From the NCBI GenBank assembly GCA_002390205.1, contig DGOV01000057.1:1-52446 (forward strand): a stretch of DNA of 52,446 bases, written 5' to 3'. The stretch's first letter is position 1, and each line of letters opens with the position of its first letter. A program made the translations under genes and the position numbers. Below, piece after piece: positions 1-8,479 of the stretch. The notes beneath the pieces are model-generated. The model ran no database searches and had not been told where the DNA came from. It saw only the letters and a program-made list of their open reading frames with translations. The DNA comes from Proteobacteria bacterium UBA4457. GTDB lineage: Bacteria > Pseudomonadota > Gammaproteobacteria > Ga0077536.

Positions 1-331
1 ATTGAATGTAGGTTTTTCTGGAGGCGAAAAAAAGAAAAATGAAATCTTTCAACTAAGTGTCTTGGAACCAACTCTAGCAGTGCTAGACGAGACCGATTCA
101 GGACTAGATATAGATGCATTAAAAGCTGTTGCCGATGGGGTAAATAAACTGAGGATTGCCACTCGAGCGTTCATTGTAGTAACTCATTATCAGCGCTTGC
201 TAGACCATATAGTACCTGACTTTGTGCATGTGCTATCTAAAGGGAAAATAGTAAGAACCGGAGACAAAGAACTCGCTCTGACTTTAGAAGAAAGGGGATA
301 TGATTGGCTAGCCGAGGAGAATCTAGTTTGA
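1..331 (+). CDS. sufC: SufC, Fe-S cluster assembly ATPase (5' truncated)
   Basis: This is the C-terminal part of the ABC-type ATPase of the SufBC2D scaffold complex, which drives Fe-S cluster assembly in the cytoplasm. The window begins inside the gene, so the first in-frame TTG at position 2 is an internal Leu codon and not a start. Visible motifs are the ABC signature (SGGEKKKNEI), the Walker B and D-loop (LDETDSGLDIDAL) and the H-loop His (VVTHYQRLL), all typical of SufC. The stop TGA at 329-331 overlaps the TTG start of sufD (TTGA), which implies translational coupling. About the first 60% of the protein, including Walker A, lies outside the window; sufB is expected upstream. Confidence 0.95.
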   Translation, partial: LNVGFSGGEKKKNEIFQLSVLEPTLAVLDETDSGLDIDALKAVADGVNKLRIATRAFIVVTHYQRLLDHIVPDFVHVLSKGKIVRTGDKELALTLEERGYDWLAEENLV

Positions 332-1638
332 CCGATGTCCTCTCAGAGCTCTTACCTCCCTCCGAAGGTCGACACTCTCTTTCTGAACCTGATTGGCTAC
401 AGGAGAAGAGACAAGAAGCAGGACACGCTGTTAAAGAGCTTGGATTTCCTAACTCGGGAATCGAAACATGGAAATATACCAGCCTACACCGTTTGAAGAA
501 GGTTGACTTCAGACCCGCTGAAATCGCTGATTCGACGGCCGATACCACAGTAATGCCTAAGATCGAAATCGACAGCCTAAAAGAGAAAACTGTAATCTTT
601 GTCAACGGATTTTTCAGGAAAGACTTGGGTACTTATAAAAACAATGTCGCTGGCATAAAAATCGAGCCACTCTACAACAACACTAACATGCTAGAAAAGA
701 ATCAGGAATTTATTTCAAGCTATAGTGATGATGCTTTTGCTGCCCTCAACCTAGCTGCCTTTTCCGATGGTATTTCTATCGAAGTGGATGACAATGCACT
801 TATTTCAGAAACTATCCGGTTGGTGTTCATAGGTGAGCATAGAGACCCCCTTTTACGAAATATTAAAAATATCATCCAATTAGGCCAAAATGCACAACTG
901 CGATTGATTGAAGAATATAGAAGTGGGATTGATGATTTCGGGCTAACTAATGTGAGTACGAACATAGTGCTTCAAAAAGGTGCCACACTGAATCACCATA
1001 GATTACAAAATGAGGCTATATCTAGCAGTCAAATTGCAAAAATAGTAGCCTCAGTCGAAGCGAATGCTAGCTATAATTCCGATTCAATAGTTCTTGGTGG
1101 GCAACTTACACGACTAGAGATCGATGTGGCCCTTACAGGGGGACTGGCTACATGTAGATTGAATGGACTGTTCTCGGGCTCAGGAGAGCAGCATATTGAT
1201 CATCATACCACTGTAAGACATCAAGTAGGCGATACCCACAGTGAAGAGCTCTATCGAGGTATCTTAGATGATAAAAGCCGGGGAGTTTTTAACGGGAAAG
1301 TCATAGTTGAAAAAGACGCTCAGAAAATCACAGCTAAGCAGGCAAGTAATAATTTACTTCTTTCTAGAACGGCTGAAATTGATACTAAGCCTGAACTACA
1401 GATCTATGCGGACGATGTGAAGTGTGCTCATGGCGCAACCATAGGGCAGCTAGACTCAGCAGCACTGTTTTACTTGCGCTCGAGAGGAATAAGTGAGCAA
1501 AAATCTCGAGCTCTACTAATCTTTGCCTTTGCCGAAGAAATCATAAAAACGATTCCAGTAGATAATCTCCGAAGTAATCTAGAGCGCAGATTTATCGGGC
1601 ACAACGAAATGAGTAAATTAAAAAGCGAGGCACTGTAG
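328..1638 (+). CDS. sufD: SufD, Fe-S cluster scaffold subunit
   Basis: SufD is the non-ATPase scaffold partner of SufB and SufC. The 436-residue product has the expected N-terminal region (WKYTSLHRL) and a right-handed beta-helix type core. Near the C-terminus it keeps the Cys-x-His pair (Cys366, His368 in CAHGATIGQ) that matches the conserved SufD residues implicated in cluster formation. I chose TTG at 328 because GAGGAG at 314-319 sits 8 nt upstream and the codon overlaps the sufC stop. An in-frame TTG at 304 is possible but has no ribosome-binding site. sufS follows after 2 bp. Confidence 0.93.
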   Translation: MTDVLSELLPPSEGRHSLSEPDWLQEKRQEAGHAVKELGFPNSGIETWKYTSLHRLKKVDFRPAEIADSTADTTVMPKIEIDSLKEKTVIFVNGFFRKDLGTYKNNVAGIKIEPLYNNTNMLEKNQEFISSYSDDAFAALNLAAFSDGISIEVDDNALISETIRLVFIGEHRDPLLRNIKNIIQLGQNAQLRLIEEYRSGIDDFGLTNVSTNIVLQKGATLNHHRLQNEAISSSQIAKIVASVEANASYNSDSIVLGGQLTRLEIDVALTGGLATCRLNGLFSGSGEQHIDHHTTVRHQVGDTHSEELYRGILDDKSRGVFNGKVIVEKDAQKITAKQASNNLLLSRTAEIDTKPELQIYADDVKCAHGATIGQLDSAALFYLRSRGISEQKSRALLIFAFAEEIIKTIPVDNLRSNLERRFIGHNEMSKLKSEAL

Positions 1639-1640
1639 CC

Positions 1641-2900
1641 ATGAATATGGCAGGTAATCAAAATAAGGAAATACGTAATAATTTTGATGTAGAAGCGATA
1701 CGGGACGACTTCCCAATCCTTTCAAGGACAATCAATGGGAAAAAGTTAATTTATGCTGATAATGCTGCAACAACGCAAAAACCGACCTCTGTTATAAAGC
1801 GGGTTTCAGATTACTACGAACAAGAAAATGCGAATATACATCGTGGGGTACATTCTCTTAGCGAAGAAGCAACTGAAGCTTTTGAGGCGGCCAGAGAAGG
1901 AGTGAGAAAATTTCTAAACGCGGATTCTGTTCAAGAGATTATTTTCACAAGCGGAACAACTGAAGCTATCAACTTGGTGGCCCAAAGCTATGCACGAACC
2001 AAGTTGAAGGTAGGCGATGAAATCCTAATCAGCGCGCTCGAACATCATTCTAACATTGTGCCTTGGCAAATAGTTTGCGAACAAACTGGTGCACAATTAA
2101 AAGTCGGACCTATCAACGATGACGGCGAAATACTGATGGAGCAATTTGCTTCGCTCATCACTTCGAAAACAAAAATAATTGCCATCGGTCATGTATCGAA
2201 TGCTCTTGGAACTATTAACGATATTAAACATATTATCAGTTTAGGGCATGCTGAAAATGCTGTGGTGCTGGTTGATGGGGCTCAGGCGAGCATTCATGAA
2301 CACATAGACGTAACTCAAATCGACTGTGATTTTTATGCTTTCTCTGGGCATAAAGCACTTGGTCCGACTGGGATCGGTGTTCTTTATGGTAAAGCCGAGC
2401 TACTCGACGAAATGCCACCATGGCAGGGCGGCGGAGATATGATAAAAACGGTGAGCTTTGAAAAGACTGAATATAATGTCCTACCGTACAAATTCGAAGC
2501 CGGCACCCCGAATATTGCTGGGGGTATAGGCCTAGGGGCAGCCTTATCTTACTTTTCAAACCTAAATTTACAAGCAGTCATGTCTCATGAGAAAGCGTTG
2601 CTCAACCTTGCCACTGAAAGAGCACTAGCAATACCTGGCCTTTCTATCGTTGGGAACGCGAGTAATAAAGCATCCGTGATTTCCTTTAATATCGAGGGGG
2701 TGCATCCCCAGGATCTAGGAACTTTGTTAGATCACCAGGGTGTTGCCATAAGAACAGGTCACCATTGTGCGATGCCTGTAATGCGCAGACTAGGGGTCTC
2801 TGGGACAGCTAGAGTATCCTTTGCTTTCTACAATACTTTAGATGAGATTAAAAGTATCTTTAATGCAATAGAAAAAATAATACCGATGCTTAGAGGTTAG
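1641..2900 (+). CDS. sufS: SufS, cysteine desulfurase
   Basis: This is a PLP-dependent group II cysteine desulfurase that supplies persulfide sulfur to the SUF scaffold. The 419-residue protein has the internal aldimine lysine (Lys238 in FSGHKALGPTG) and the active-site cysteine (Cys376 in RTGHHCAMP), which lies in the short loop typical of SufS/CsdA rather than IscS. The ATG at 1641 lies 2 bp after the sufD stop, with GAGG at 1627-1630 as Shine-Dalgarno. SufS normally needs a sulfur acceptor such as SufE; none is encoded here, so it must be elsewhere or be replaced by SufU or SufT-like help. Confidence 0.95.
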   Translation: MNMAGNQNKEIRNNFDVEAIRDDFPILSRTINGKKLIYADNAATTQKPTSVIKRVSDYYEQENANIHRGVHSLSEEATEAFEAAREGVRKFLNADSVQEIIFTSGTTEAINLVAQSYARTKLKVGDEILISALEHHSNIVPWQIVCEQTGAQLKVGPINDDGEILMEQFASLITSKTKIIAIGHVSNALGTINDIKHIISLGHAENAVVLVDGAQASIHEHIDVTQIDCDFYAFSGHKALGPTGIGVLYGKAELLDEMPPWQGGGDMIKTVSFEKTEYNVLPYKFEAGTPNIAGGIGLGAALSYFSNLNLQAVMSHEKALLNLATERALAIPGLSIVGNASNKASVISFNIEGVHPQDLGTLLDHQGVAIRTGHHCAMPVMRRLGVSGTARVSFAFYNTLDEIKSIFNAIEKIIPMLRG

Positions 2901-2905
2901 TAATA

Positions 2906-3472
2906 ATGGATGATATACAGGTGCCGGACTATCGAAATCCTATCGAACTATTGCATGACTGCGAGGCGATATTGATTCCAGAAGGGGCGAAAATAACTCT
3001 TGAAAAAGGAATGGCAGTCTTTATAACCCAAGCTTTAGGCGGTTCTATTACGGTCAATGTAAACGGAAATCTTGCTAGGATTAGCGAGCAAAACACAACC
3101 GCACTTGGAATGAAGCCTCCGGAACTCAAGCAATATACCTCTGACACGGAGAACTCTGGCTTGATTGACGATGAAATTATTTGGGAACAACTCAGCACAT
3201 GTTACGATCCCGAAATTCCAATCAATATAGTCGAACTAGGTTTGGTTTATCGATGCGATGTGTTCTATGAAGGAACAGGCAATAGAGTAGAAATAGATCT
3301 AACGCTCACAGCTCCCGGATGCGGCATGGGGCCATTTTTAGTCGATGATATAGTGTCAAAGGTCCGACAAGTCCCAAATGTGTCATTGGTCGATGTGGAA
3401 CTAGTATTTGACCCGCCATGGAGCCAAGAGATGATGTCGGAAGCGGCGCGATTGGAAACTGGGCTTTACTAA
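2906..3472 (+). CDS. sufT: SufT-type Fe-S assembly protein (MIP18/DUF59 domain)
   Basis: The 188-residue protein has a small N-terminal beta-rich region (about 1-80) followed by a MIP18/DUF59 domain (about 90-185). The family signature DPEIPINIVELGLVY starts at residue 101 and the conserved Cys is at 139 (TAPGCGMGP). Proteins of this architecture at the end of suf operons are called SufT and act as auxiliary Fe-S maturation or transfer factors. The start ATG has AGAGG at 2892-2896, 9 nt upstream and inside the end of sufS. It is very likely co-transcribed with sufCDS. The precise biochemical role is known from homologues only in outline. Confidence 0.88.
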   Translation: MDDIQVPDYRNPIELLHDCEAILIPEGAKITLEKGMAVFITQALGGSITVNVNGNLARISEQNTTALGMKPPELKQYTSDTENSGLIDDEIIWEQLSTCYDPEIPINIVELGLVYRCDVFYEGTGNRVEIDLTLTAPGCGMGPFLVDDIVSKVRQVPNVSLVDVELVFDPPWSQEMMSEAARLETGLY

Positions 3473-3537
3473 AACTTGCTACGACTCTAGTTAGGCTTGA
3501 TTTGCGGGCCAGTGGTAGCCATATCAGAGAACCTCGT

Positions 3538-3543
3538 TATAAT
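3538..3543 (+). promoter_or_regulatory. Possible -10 element upstream of ndk
   Basis: A perfect TATAAT lies 49 bp before the ndk ATG in the gap after sufT. No good -35 hexamer is visible at 16-18 bp spacing, so this is only a candidate sigma-70 promoter. Confidence 0.35.
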
Positions 3544-3592
3544 ACTCCACCAAATTCAACACTCTACTAATGCTTGCGGAGAACAAAGAGTT

Positions 3593-4018
3593 ATGTCGAT
3601 AGAAAGAACTTTATCATTAATTAAGCCTAGTGCTGTCGCAGATAATCATATCGGCGCAATAATCTCAAAATTTGAAGAAGGTGGACTGAAAGTAGTGGCT
3701 GCCAAAATGCTACTTTTAACGAGAGAAAAAGCAGAGTTATTTTATGCCGTCCATAAGGGAAAACCTTTTTTTAATGAATTAGTCTCCTCTATGGTTTCTG
3801 GACCAATTGTGGCGCAAGTACTTCAAGGGGACAACGCGATACAAAAAAATCGCGATATCATGGGAGCGACAAACCCTTCAGATGCAGAACCCGGAACGAT
3901 TAGGGCTGAGTTTGCTACAAGCATGACTGCAAATGCTGTTCACGGATCGGACGCTCCGGACACCGCAGAGGAAGAAATCAATATTTTCTTCTCAGCGAGT
4001 GAAATCATCCCAGGCTGA
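3593..4018 (+). CDS. ndk: Nucleoside diphosphate kinase
   Basis: Ndk transfers the gamma-phosphate between nucleoside triphosphates and diphosphates through a phospho-histidine. The 141-residue product matches the family length and contains the phosphorylated His117 in NAVHGSD, the Kpn-loop region and the N-terminal ERTLSLIKP motif. The frame is open further upstream to 3497, but the ATG at 3593 gives the conserved N-terminus and has GGAG at 3578-3581 plus AAAGAG just upstream. ndk followed by rlmN is a conserved gammaproteobacterial pair; the gap is 10 bp. Confidence 0.95.
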   Translation: MSIERTLSLIKPSAVADNHIGAIISKFEEGGLKVVAAKMLLLTREKAELFYAVHKGKPFFNELVSSMVSGPIVAQVLQGDNAIQKNRDIMGATNPSDAEPGTIRAEFATSMTANAVHGSDAPDTAEEEINIFFSASEIIPG

Positions 4019-4028
4019 TACTGACAAG

Positions 4029-5120
4029 ATGGGAGAAAAGCCCCAAATTAATCTCATGAACTTGGGATCCCCTGCTCTCACGGATTATTTTGATGGAATA
4101 GGCGAGAATCGATTCAGGTCGACCCAAATTATCAAATGGGTACACCAGCATGGGGTGATAGATTATAGCTCCATGACAAACCTAAGTAAGAATCTTCGAG
4201 AAAGACTGCAGAACAGCACTGAATTACGACTCCCAACAATAGATGATGAACAAGTGTCCGAAGACGGGACACGTAAATGGCTAGTGCGGACGGATCCCTT
4301 TAATTGTGTTGAAACAGTATTCATCCCTGAGGGAGACCGAGGTACTTTGTGTGTGTCCTCACAAGTTGGTTGTCCTCTGAATTGCCAATTTTGCGCCACA
4401 GCTACTCAGGGGTTCAGTCGTAACTTAACTGTGGGGGAAATAATCGGTCAAGTTTGGTTGGCTGCGAGAAAGCTTGGCCAGAGTTCAGCGTCAACTAGAA
4501 AAATCACAAATGTTGTAATGATGGGGATGGGAGAGCCCCTGCTTAATTTCGACAACGCTGTAGTTTCAATGAAGCTAATGATGGACGATAATGCCTACGG
4601 ACTTAGTAAGCGTCGCGTTACTTTGAGCACTGCAGGGGTGATTCCGGGAATAAAACGACTCGCAGATGAGTGCCCTGTCAGCCTAGCAATCTCCCTACAC
4701 GCTACTAACGATCAGCTTAGAAACAAGCTGGTACCGATCAACCGAAAATATCCCATTGCTGAGCTTATCCAAGCTTGTAAAGAATATAGTAGAGCGACTA
4801 ACGATAACCCAATAACTTTCGAGTATGTTATGTTAAAAGGTGTCAATGATAGCGTTTCGGAAGCCCGTCGTCTTGCACAGTTACTCAGCGGAATTCCGGC
4901 AAAAGTCAACTTAATTCCTTTCAATACATTTAAGGGTAACCATTTCGCCAGATCTTCCGAAAGCGACATAGATGCTTTCCGAGAGCGATTATCCGCATCA
5001 GGAATTATTACTATTACCCGCAAAACCAGAGGTAGTGATATAGATGCCGCTTGCGGTCAATTGGTGGGGAACGTCACCTCTAAAAAGCGCAGTCTAGCCT
5101 CTAGCAAACGGATAGACTAA
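4029..5120 (+). CDS. rlmN: RlmN, 23S rRNA A2503 / tRNA A37 C2-methyltransferase
   Basis: This radical-SAM dual-specificity methyltransferase makes 2-methyladenosine in 23S rRNA and some tRNAs. The 363-residue product has the cluster motif CxxxCxxC (Cys115, Cys119, Cys122 in CPLNCQFC). The C-terminal Cys342 (AACGQ) matches the cysteine that is methylated during catalysis. The ATG at 4029 was chosen because it aligns with the usual N-terminus; the Shine-Dalgarno is weak, so reading through from ndk is likely. In Pseudomonas-like genomes pilF, rodZ and ispG follow here, but the next gene is hisS. Confidence 0.95.
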   Translation: MGEKPQINLMNLGSPALTDYFDGIGENRFRSTQIIKWVHQHGVIDYSSMTNLSKNLRERLQNSTELRLPTIDDEQVSEDGTRKWLVRTDPFNCVETVFIPEGDRGTLCVSSQVGCPLNCQFCATATQGFSRNLTVGEIIGQVWLAARKLGQSSASTRKITNVVMMGMGEPLLNFDNAVVSMKLMMDDNAYGLSKRRVTLSTAGVIPGIKRLADECPVSLAISLHATNDQLRNKLVPINRKYPIAELIQACKEYSRATNDNPITFEYVMLKGVNDSVSEARRLAQLLSGIPAKVNLIPFNTFKGNHFARSSESDIDAFRERLSASGIITITRKTRGSDIDAACGQLVGNVTSKKRSLASSKRID

Positions 5121-5231
5121 GCTCTTAATTTTAGCCACCGCTTAAGGAGCTTAACTATATAACCTTATGATAGTCTATAGAAAAGTAATGCTGGCCGAGC
5201 ATTGTATTTTTCACCTAAAAAAGGAATGCTG

Positions 5232-6506
5232 TTGAAAAAAACACTGAAAGCAATAAGAGGAATGAGTGACATACTGCCGCAACAGTCCTCTAGCTGGACG
5301 AAACTCGAACACAGGATTTCTTCTGTTTTAAACCTTTATGCCTACCGAGAAATTAGACTCCCCATAGTTGAAAAAGCAGATGTGTTCCAAAGATCTATTG
5401 GAGACCAAACTGATATAGTCCAAAAAGAGATGTATTCTTTTGCCGATAAAAATGGAGATTTTATTACTCTCCGCCCCGAAGGCACAGCTGGATGCGTAAG
5501 GGCGGCCTTGGAAAATAGCTTGCTCCAACAGATCCCTCAGAGGCTATGGTATATGGGCCCGATGTTCCGCCACGAACGACCACAAAGAGGAAGACAAAGA
5601 CAGTTCCATCAAGTGGGTGTGGAGTTTTTTGGTTCTGGGGCGCCGGAAGCTGACGCTGAGTTAATTTTACTGACGAGAAGACTTTGGAGCGAGCTAGGCA
5701 TTCGAGACTTGCGCCTAGAAATCAATTCACTAGGTGATGCTGATAGCCGAAAGCAGTACAAAGAAAAACTGGTGAGTTACTTTAGTGGACATTTAGATAA
5801 ACTTGACGAGGAGAGTGTTTTACGTCTGCAAAAGAATCCTCTTAGAATCCTTGATAGTAAAAATCCGTCCCTCAAAGACATTATCAGGAGGGCACCTTCA
5901 TTACTTGATTCTCTTGATGAACAATCTCGACTGCACTTTCAAAAATTTCAGAATATCTTAGAAAAATATGGAATTAATGCCGTGGTAAATCCTCGGCTAG
6001 TACGAGGACTAGACTACTATAATGGAACCGTCTTTGAATGGATTACCGAGGAGCTGGGAGCTCAAGGCACAGTGTGTGCAGGTGGGCGTTACGACAACTT
6101 AGTTGAACTCATGGGGGGATCGGCTGTCCCGGCGATTGGACTTGCTATGGGTTTAGAGCGGCTTCTCGAGCTTCAAAGCCTTCAAAATCCTCTTGATGCT
6201 CGATTAACAACAGATCTTTATATTTGCGCTACTGAAAATGACTTAGACGATGAAGCGCTAAAGTTCGCTGAACTATTAAGAGATTCTTATCCGCATCTCT
6301 CCATCCAGCTACATGCCTCCGAAGGAAAACTGAAAGCGCGCTTAAAAAAAGCTGACCGAAGTGGTGCTAAGGTTGCAATCTTAATAGGTGAGGACGAAAT
6401 AAAGGAGAATCAAGTGACCGTAAAACCCTTGCGCACACGGGCTGAACAAACCACTTGCAGCATTAGTGAACTCGAAGAGGTGTTAGAGCAGTTCCTGCAA
6501 GACTAA
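5232..6506 (+). CDS. hisS: Histidyl-tRNA synthetase
   Basis: This class II aminoacyl-tRNA synthetase charges tRNA-His. The product of about 424 residues shows motif 2 (FRHERPQRGRQRQFHQ), the histidine-specific LVRGLDYYNGTVFEW block and motif 3 (GLAMGLERL), then an anticodon-binding C-terminal domain. I chose TTG at 5232 because AAGGA at 5221-5225 is 6 nt upstream and MKKTLKAIRGMSD matches the family N-terminus. The in-frame ATG at 5226 directly abuts that Shine-Dalgarno and is a less likely alternative. A 111-bp gap separates it from rlmN; it contains an imperfect inverted repeat (GCTCTTAA / TTAAGGAGC at 5121-5150). Confidence 0.94.
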   Translation: MKKTLKAIRGMSDILPQQSSSWTKLEHRISSVLNLYAYREIRLPIVEKADVFQRSIGDQTDIVQKEMYSFADKNGDFITLRPEGTAGCVRAALENSLLQQIPQRLWYMGPMFRHERPQRGRQRQFHQVGVEFFGSGAPEADAELILLTRRLWSELGIRDLRLEINSLGDADSRKQYKEKLVSYFSGHLDKLDEESVLRLQKNPLRILDSKNPSLKDIIRRAPSLLDSLDEQSRLHFQKFQNILEKYGINAVVNPRLVRGLDYYNGTVFEWITEELGAQGTVCAGGRYDNLVELMGGSAVPAIGLAMGLERLLELQSLQNPLDARLTTDLYICATENDLDDEALKFAELLRDSYPHLSIQLHASEGKLKARLKKADRSGAKVAILIGEDEIKENQVTVKPLRTRAEQTTCSISELEEVLEQFLQD

Positions 6507-6546
6507 ACACCTTAAAAGGGATTCCCACACGAGTGCTGAATAACGC

Positions 6547-6552
6547 TATAAT
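6547..6552 (+). promoter_or_regulatory. Possible -10 element for yfgM-bamB-der
   Basis: A perfect TATAAT lies 48 bp before the yfgM GTG. The best upstream hexamer is TTCCCA at 6522-6527 with a long 19-bp spacer, so the -35 is weak. Position fits a promoter for the yfgM-bamB-der group. Confidence 0.38.
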
Positions 6553-6600
6553 TTCACCCCGACAATCAGTTTCTAGACCATAAAAAATGGAAATTAAAAA

Positions 6601-7248
6601 GTGAACGATTACACCACTGAAGATGAAGCGCTAGATCGCATCCGCCAACTATGGGGTCAATATGGTAAGTTTGTAGTCATCCTTTCCATACTAGTCGCAG
6701 GCTCATTCGGAGGACGAAACCTATGGATGTCTTATAAACATGACTCCGCTGAAAACTCTTCGCTTAACTATTCTCAACTACTGCTCGCAGTCGACCAGAA
6801 GAGGTTCGAAGATGCCTTTGAAATAGGGTCGGAAATTATAAAGACAGATACCCAATCGAGCTATGCAGAACTCTCAAGCCTTTTCTTAGCAAAAATTTCT
6901 TTTGAAAAAGGAGATTATGATGTTGCTAAAAACACATTAATAGCCCTCATCGAATCAAGCTCTGACTTAAACACCGGTAATGTTGCACGGGAAAGACTAG
7001 CAAGGATTCTGTTAAGCGAAGGTAAAGCTGATGACTCTCAAAAGGTTCTTGAGAAGTCCAGTTCTATGGATCTGACAAACCATTTGTTAGAACTTCAAGG
7101 AGATATAATGAAAGCCAGAGGGGACCTGAAAAGTGCACTCTCCTTGTACCAAAAAGCGATCGCCAAGAATGTACTTACCGGACAAGACTCGAACAATCTC
7201 AGTCTAAAGCTCAACGATATTAAAAATAATTTAGTGAGGACTAAGTAG
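6601..7248 (+). CDS. yfgM: YfgM-type membrane protein with TPR-like domain
   Basis: The 215-residue protein has a short cytoplasmic N-terminus, one transmembrane helix at about residues 23-40 and a periplasmic TPR-like helical repeat domain. This is the architecture of YfgM/AncB, which associates with the Sec translocon and periplasmic chaperones. The position between hisS and bamB is the conserved one. The start is GTG at 6601; a nearby ATG at about 6587 is in another frame and stops after five codons. The stop TAG shares one base with the bamB GTG, so the two are translationally coupled. Confidence 0.88.
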   Translation: MNDYTTEDEALDRIRQLWGQYGKFVVILSILVAGSFGGRNLWMSYKHDSAENSSLNYSQLLLAVDQKRFEDAFEIGSEIIKTDTQSSYAELSSLFLAKISFEKGDYDVAKNTLIALIESSSDLNTGNVARERLARILLSEGKADDSQKVLEKSSSMDLTNHLLELQGDIMKARGDLKSALSLYQKAIAKNVLTGQDSNNLSLKLNDIKNNLVRTK

Positions 7249-8456
7249 TGATATCAAATTTAACAAGATGTTGTTGCGTCTTCTTGGTGTCTCTATCGCT
7301 CATTTCTTGTGGAACTGTTACTAAATTTAAGGAAAGTGCTTCATTAAAAGCCTTTGTTTCTGGAAAAGTTTCCGGAAAAGCTCCAGCGGATACTGGGATA
7401 TTAAGTGCTTCATATAGTCCGAAGACGACAATCGAGACTATCTGGTCAAAAAAAATAGGTAAAGGATCTGACAATCTCTACTTAAACCTTAAACCGATAA
7501 TTATAGGAGCCTACCTATACGTTACATCAAAAGATGGCCAACTCGCAGCTATAGATACATCCAACGGCTCAACTATCTGGGAAATACACGATAAGAATAT
7601 CATCTACACAAGCGCCCCTGGCAGCGGAGATGGAATGGTTCTAATAGGAACTGGCGATGGACGTGTAATTGCCAGAAATGCAAAAACAGGAAAAATAAGA
7701 TGGGTTGCACGTGTATCAAGTGAAGTCCTTGGTGCACCACAAGCATTTAATAATATAACCGTTGTACGAACCGGAGATGGAAAATTATATGGCCTACGCT
7801 CTGAGACAGGAGAAGAGCTCTGGAATTACGACCGGACAGTTCCTTCCCTTACCTTACGAGGAAATGCAGCGCCCGTTATCAGCGGAGATAACGTTTATGC
7901 TGGATTTGATAGTGGTCGATTTGTGGCGTTGAACCTAAAAACTGGGCAAGCTAAATGGGATAGCCCACTCGCTATTGCCAGTGGCCGTTCTGATCTAGAG
8001 CGGATGGTGGATGTCGACTCAGAACCAATAGTCCTAAGAGATACTGTGTTTGCCGCAAGCTTTAACGGTGGCATATCTGCAATATCCTCCCTTGATGGCA
8101 CTATAAAATGGACGAGAGAGATATCATCTTTCGCAGGGATTTCAGTCGGTGGAAATTTAGTATACGTAACTGCTGCTGACGGCGCTATTTGGGCTCTAAA
8201 CACAGCTACTGGGGCTTCAGTTTGGAAAAAAGAAACCTTAAAAGAGAGGTACCCAACTGGACCTACTTACTATAATGGGAAAGTTATAATATCCGATTAT
8301 GAAGGCTATACCTATTGGATGGATGCAAAAAACGGGGATTTCATTAGCAAACAACGCTTTGACAAAAGTAGAGTTTTGAGCAAGGCACTTAATGCTTCAG
8401 ACATGGCTATTATCTTTTCATCAGAAGGCCGGGTAACTGCAACCCGTGCGCCATAA
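7248..8456 (+). CDS. bamB: BamB, outer-membrane assembly lipoprotein
   Basis: BamB is the beta-propeller lipoprotein of the BAM complex that inserts beta-barrel proteins into the outer membrane. The 402-residue product has a lipoprotein signal with lipobox LISC (lipidated Cys21). It then has repeated PQQ-like blades, for example GSTIWEIHDKN, GKIRWVARV, GEELWNYD, GQAKWDS, GTIKWTREI and GASVWKKE. The GTG at 7248 has GAGGA at 7236-7240, 7 nt upstream. The residue after Cys is Gly, which does not signal inner-membrane retention, in keeping with export to the outer membrane. Confidence 0.93.
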   Translation: MISNLTRCCCVFLVSLSLISCGTVTKFKESASLKAFVSGKVSGKAPADTGILSASYSPKTTIETIWSKKIGKGSDNLYLNLKPIIIGAYLYVTSKDGQLAAIDTSNGSTIWEIHDKNIIYTSAPGSGDGMVLIGTGDGRVIARNAKTGKIRWVARVSSEVLGAPQAFNNITVVRTGDGKLYGLRSETGEELWNYDRTVPSLTLRGNAAPVISGDNVYAGFDSGRFVALNLKTGQAKWDSPLAIASGRSDLERMVDVDSEPIVLRDTVFAASFNGGISAISSLDGTIKWTREISSFAGISVGGNLVYVTAADGAIWALNTATGASVWKKETLKERYPTGPTYYNGKVIISDYEGYTYWMDAKNGDFISKQRFDKSRVLSKALNASDMAIIFSSEGRVTATRAP

Positions 8457-8479
8457 ACCTAGTACTGCTAGAACTTCCC

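Noticed and set aside
2236..2559. 107-residue open frame on the minus strand inside sufS
   Set aside because: It lies wholly within sufS and shows no family features; it is a shadow of the coding sequence.
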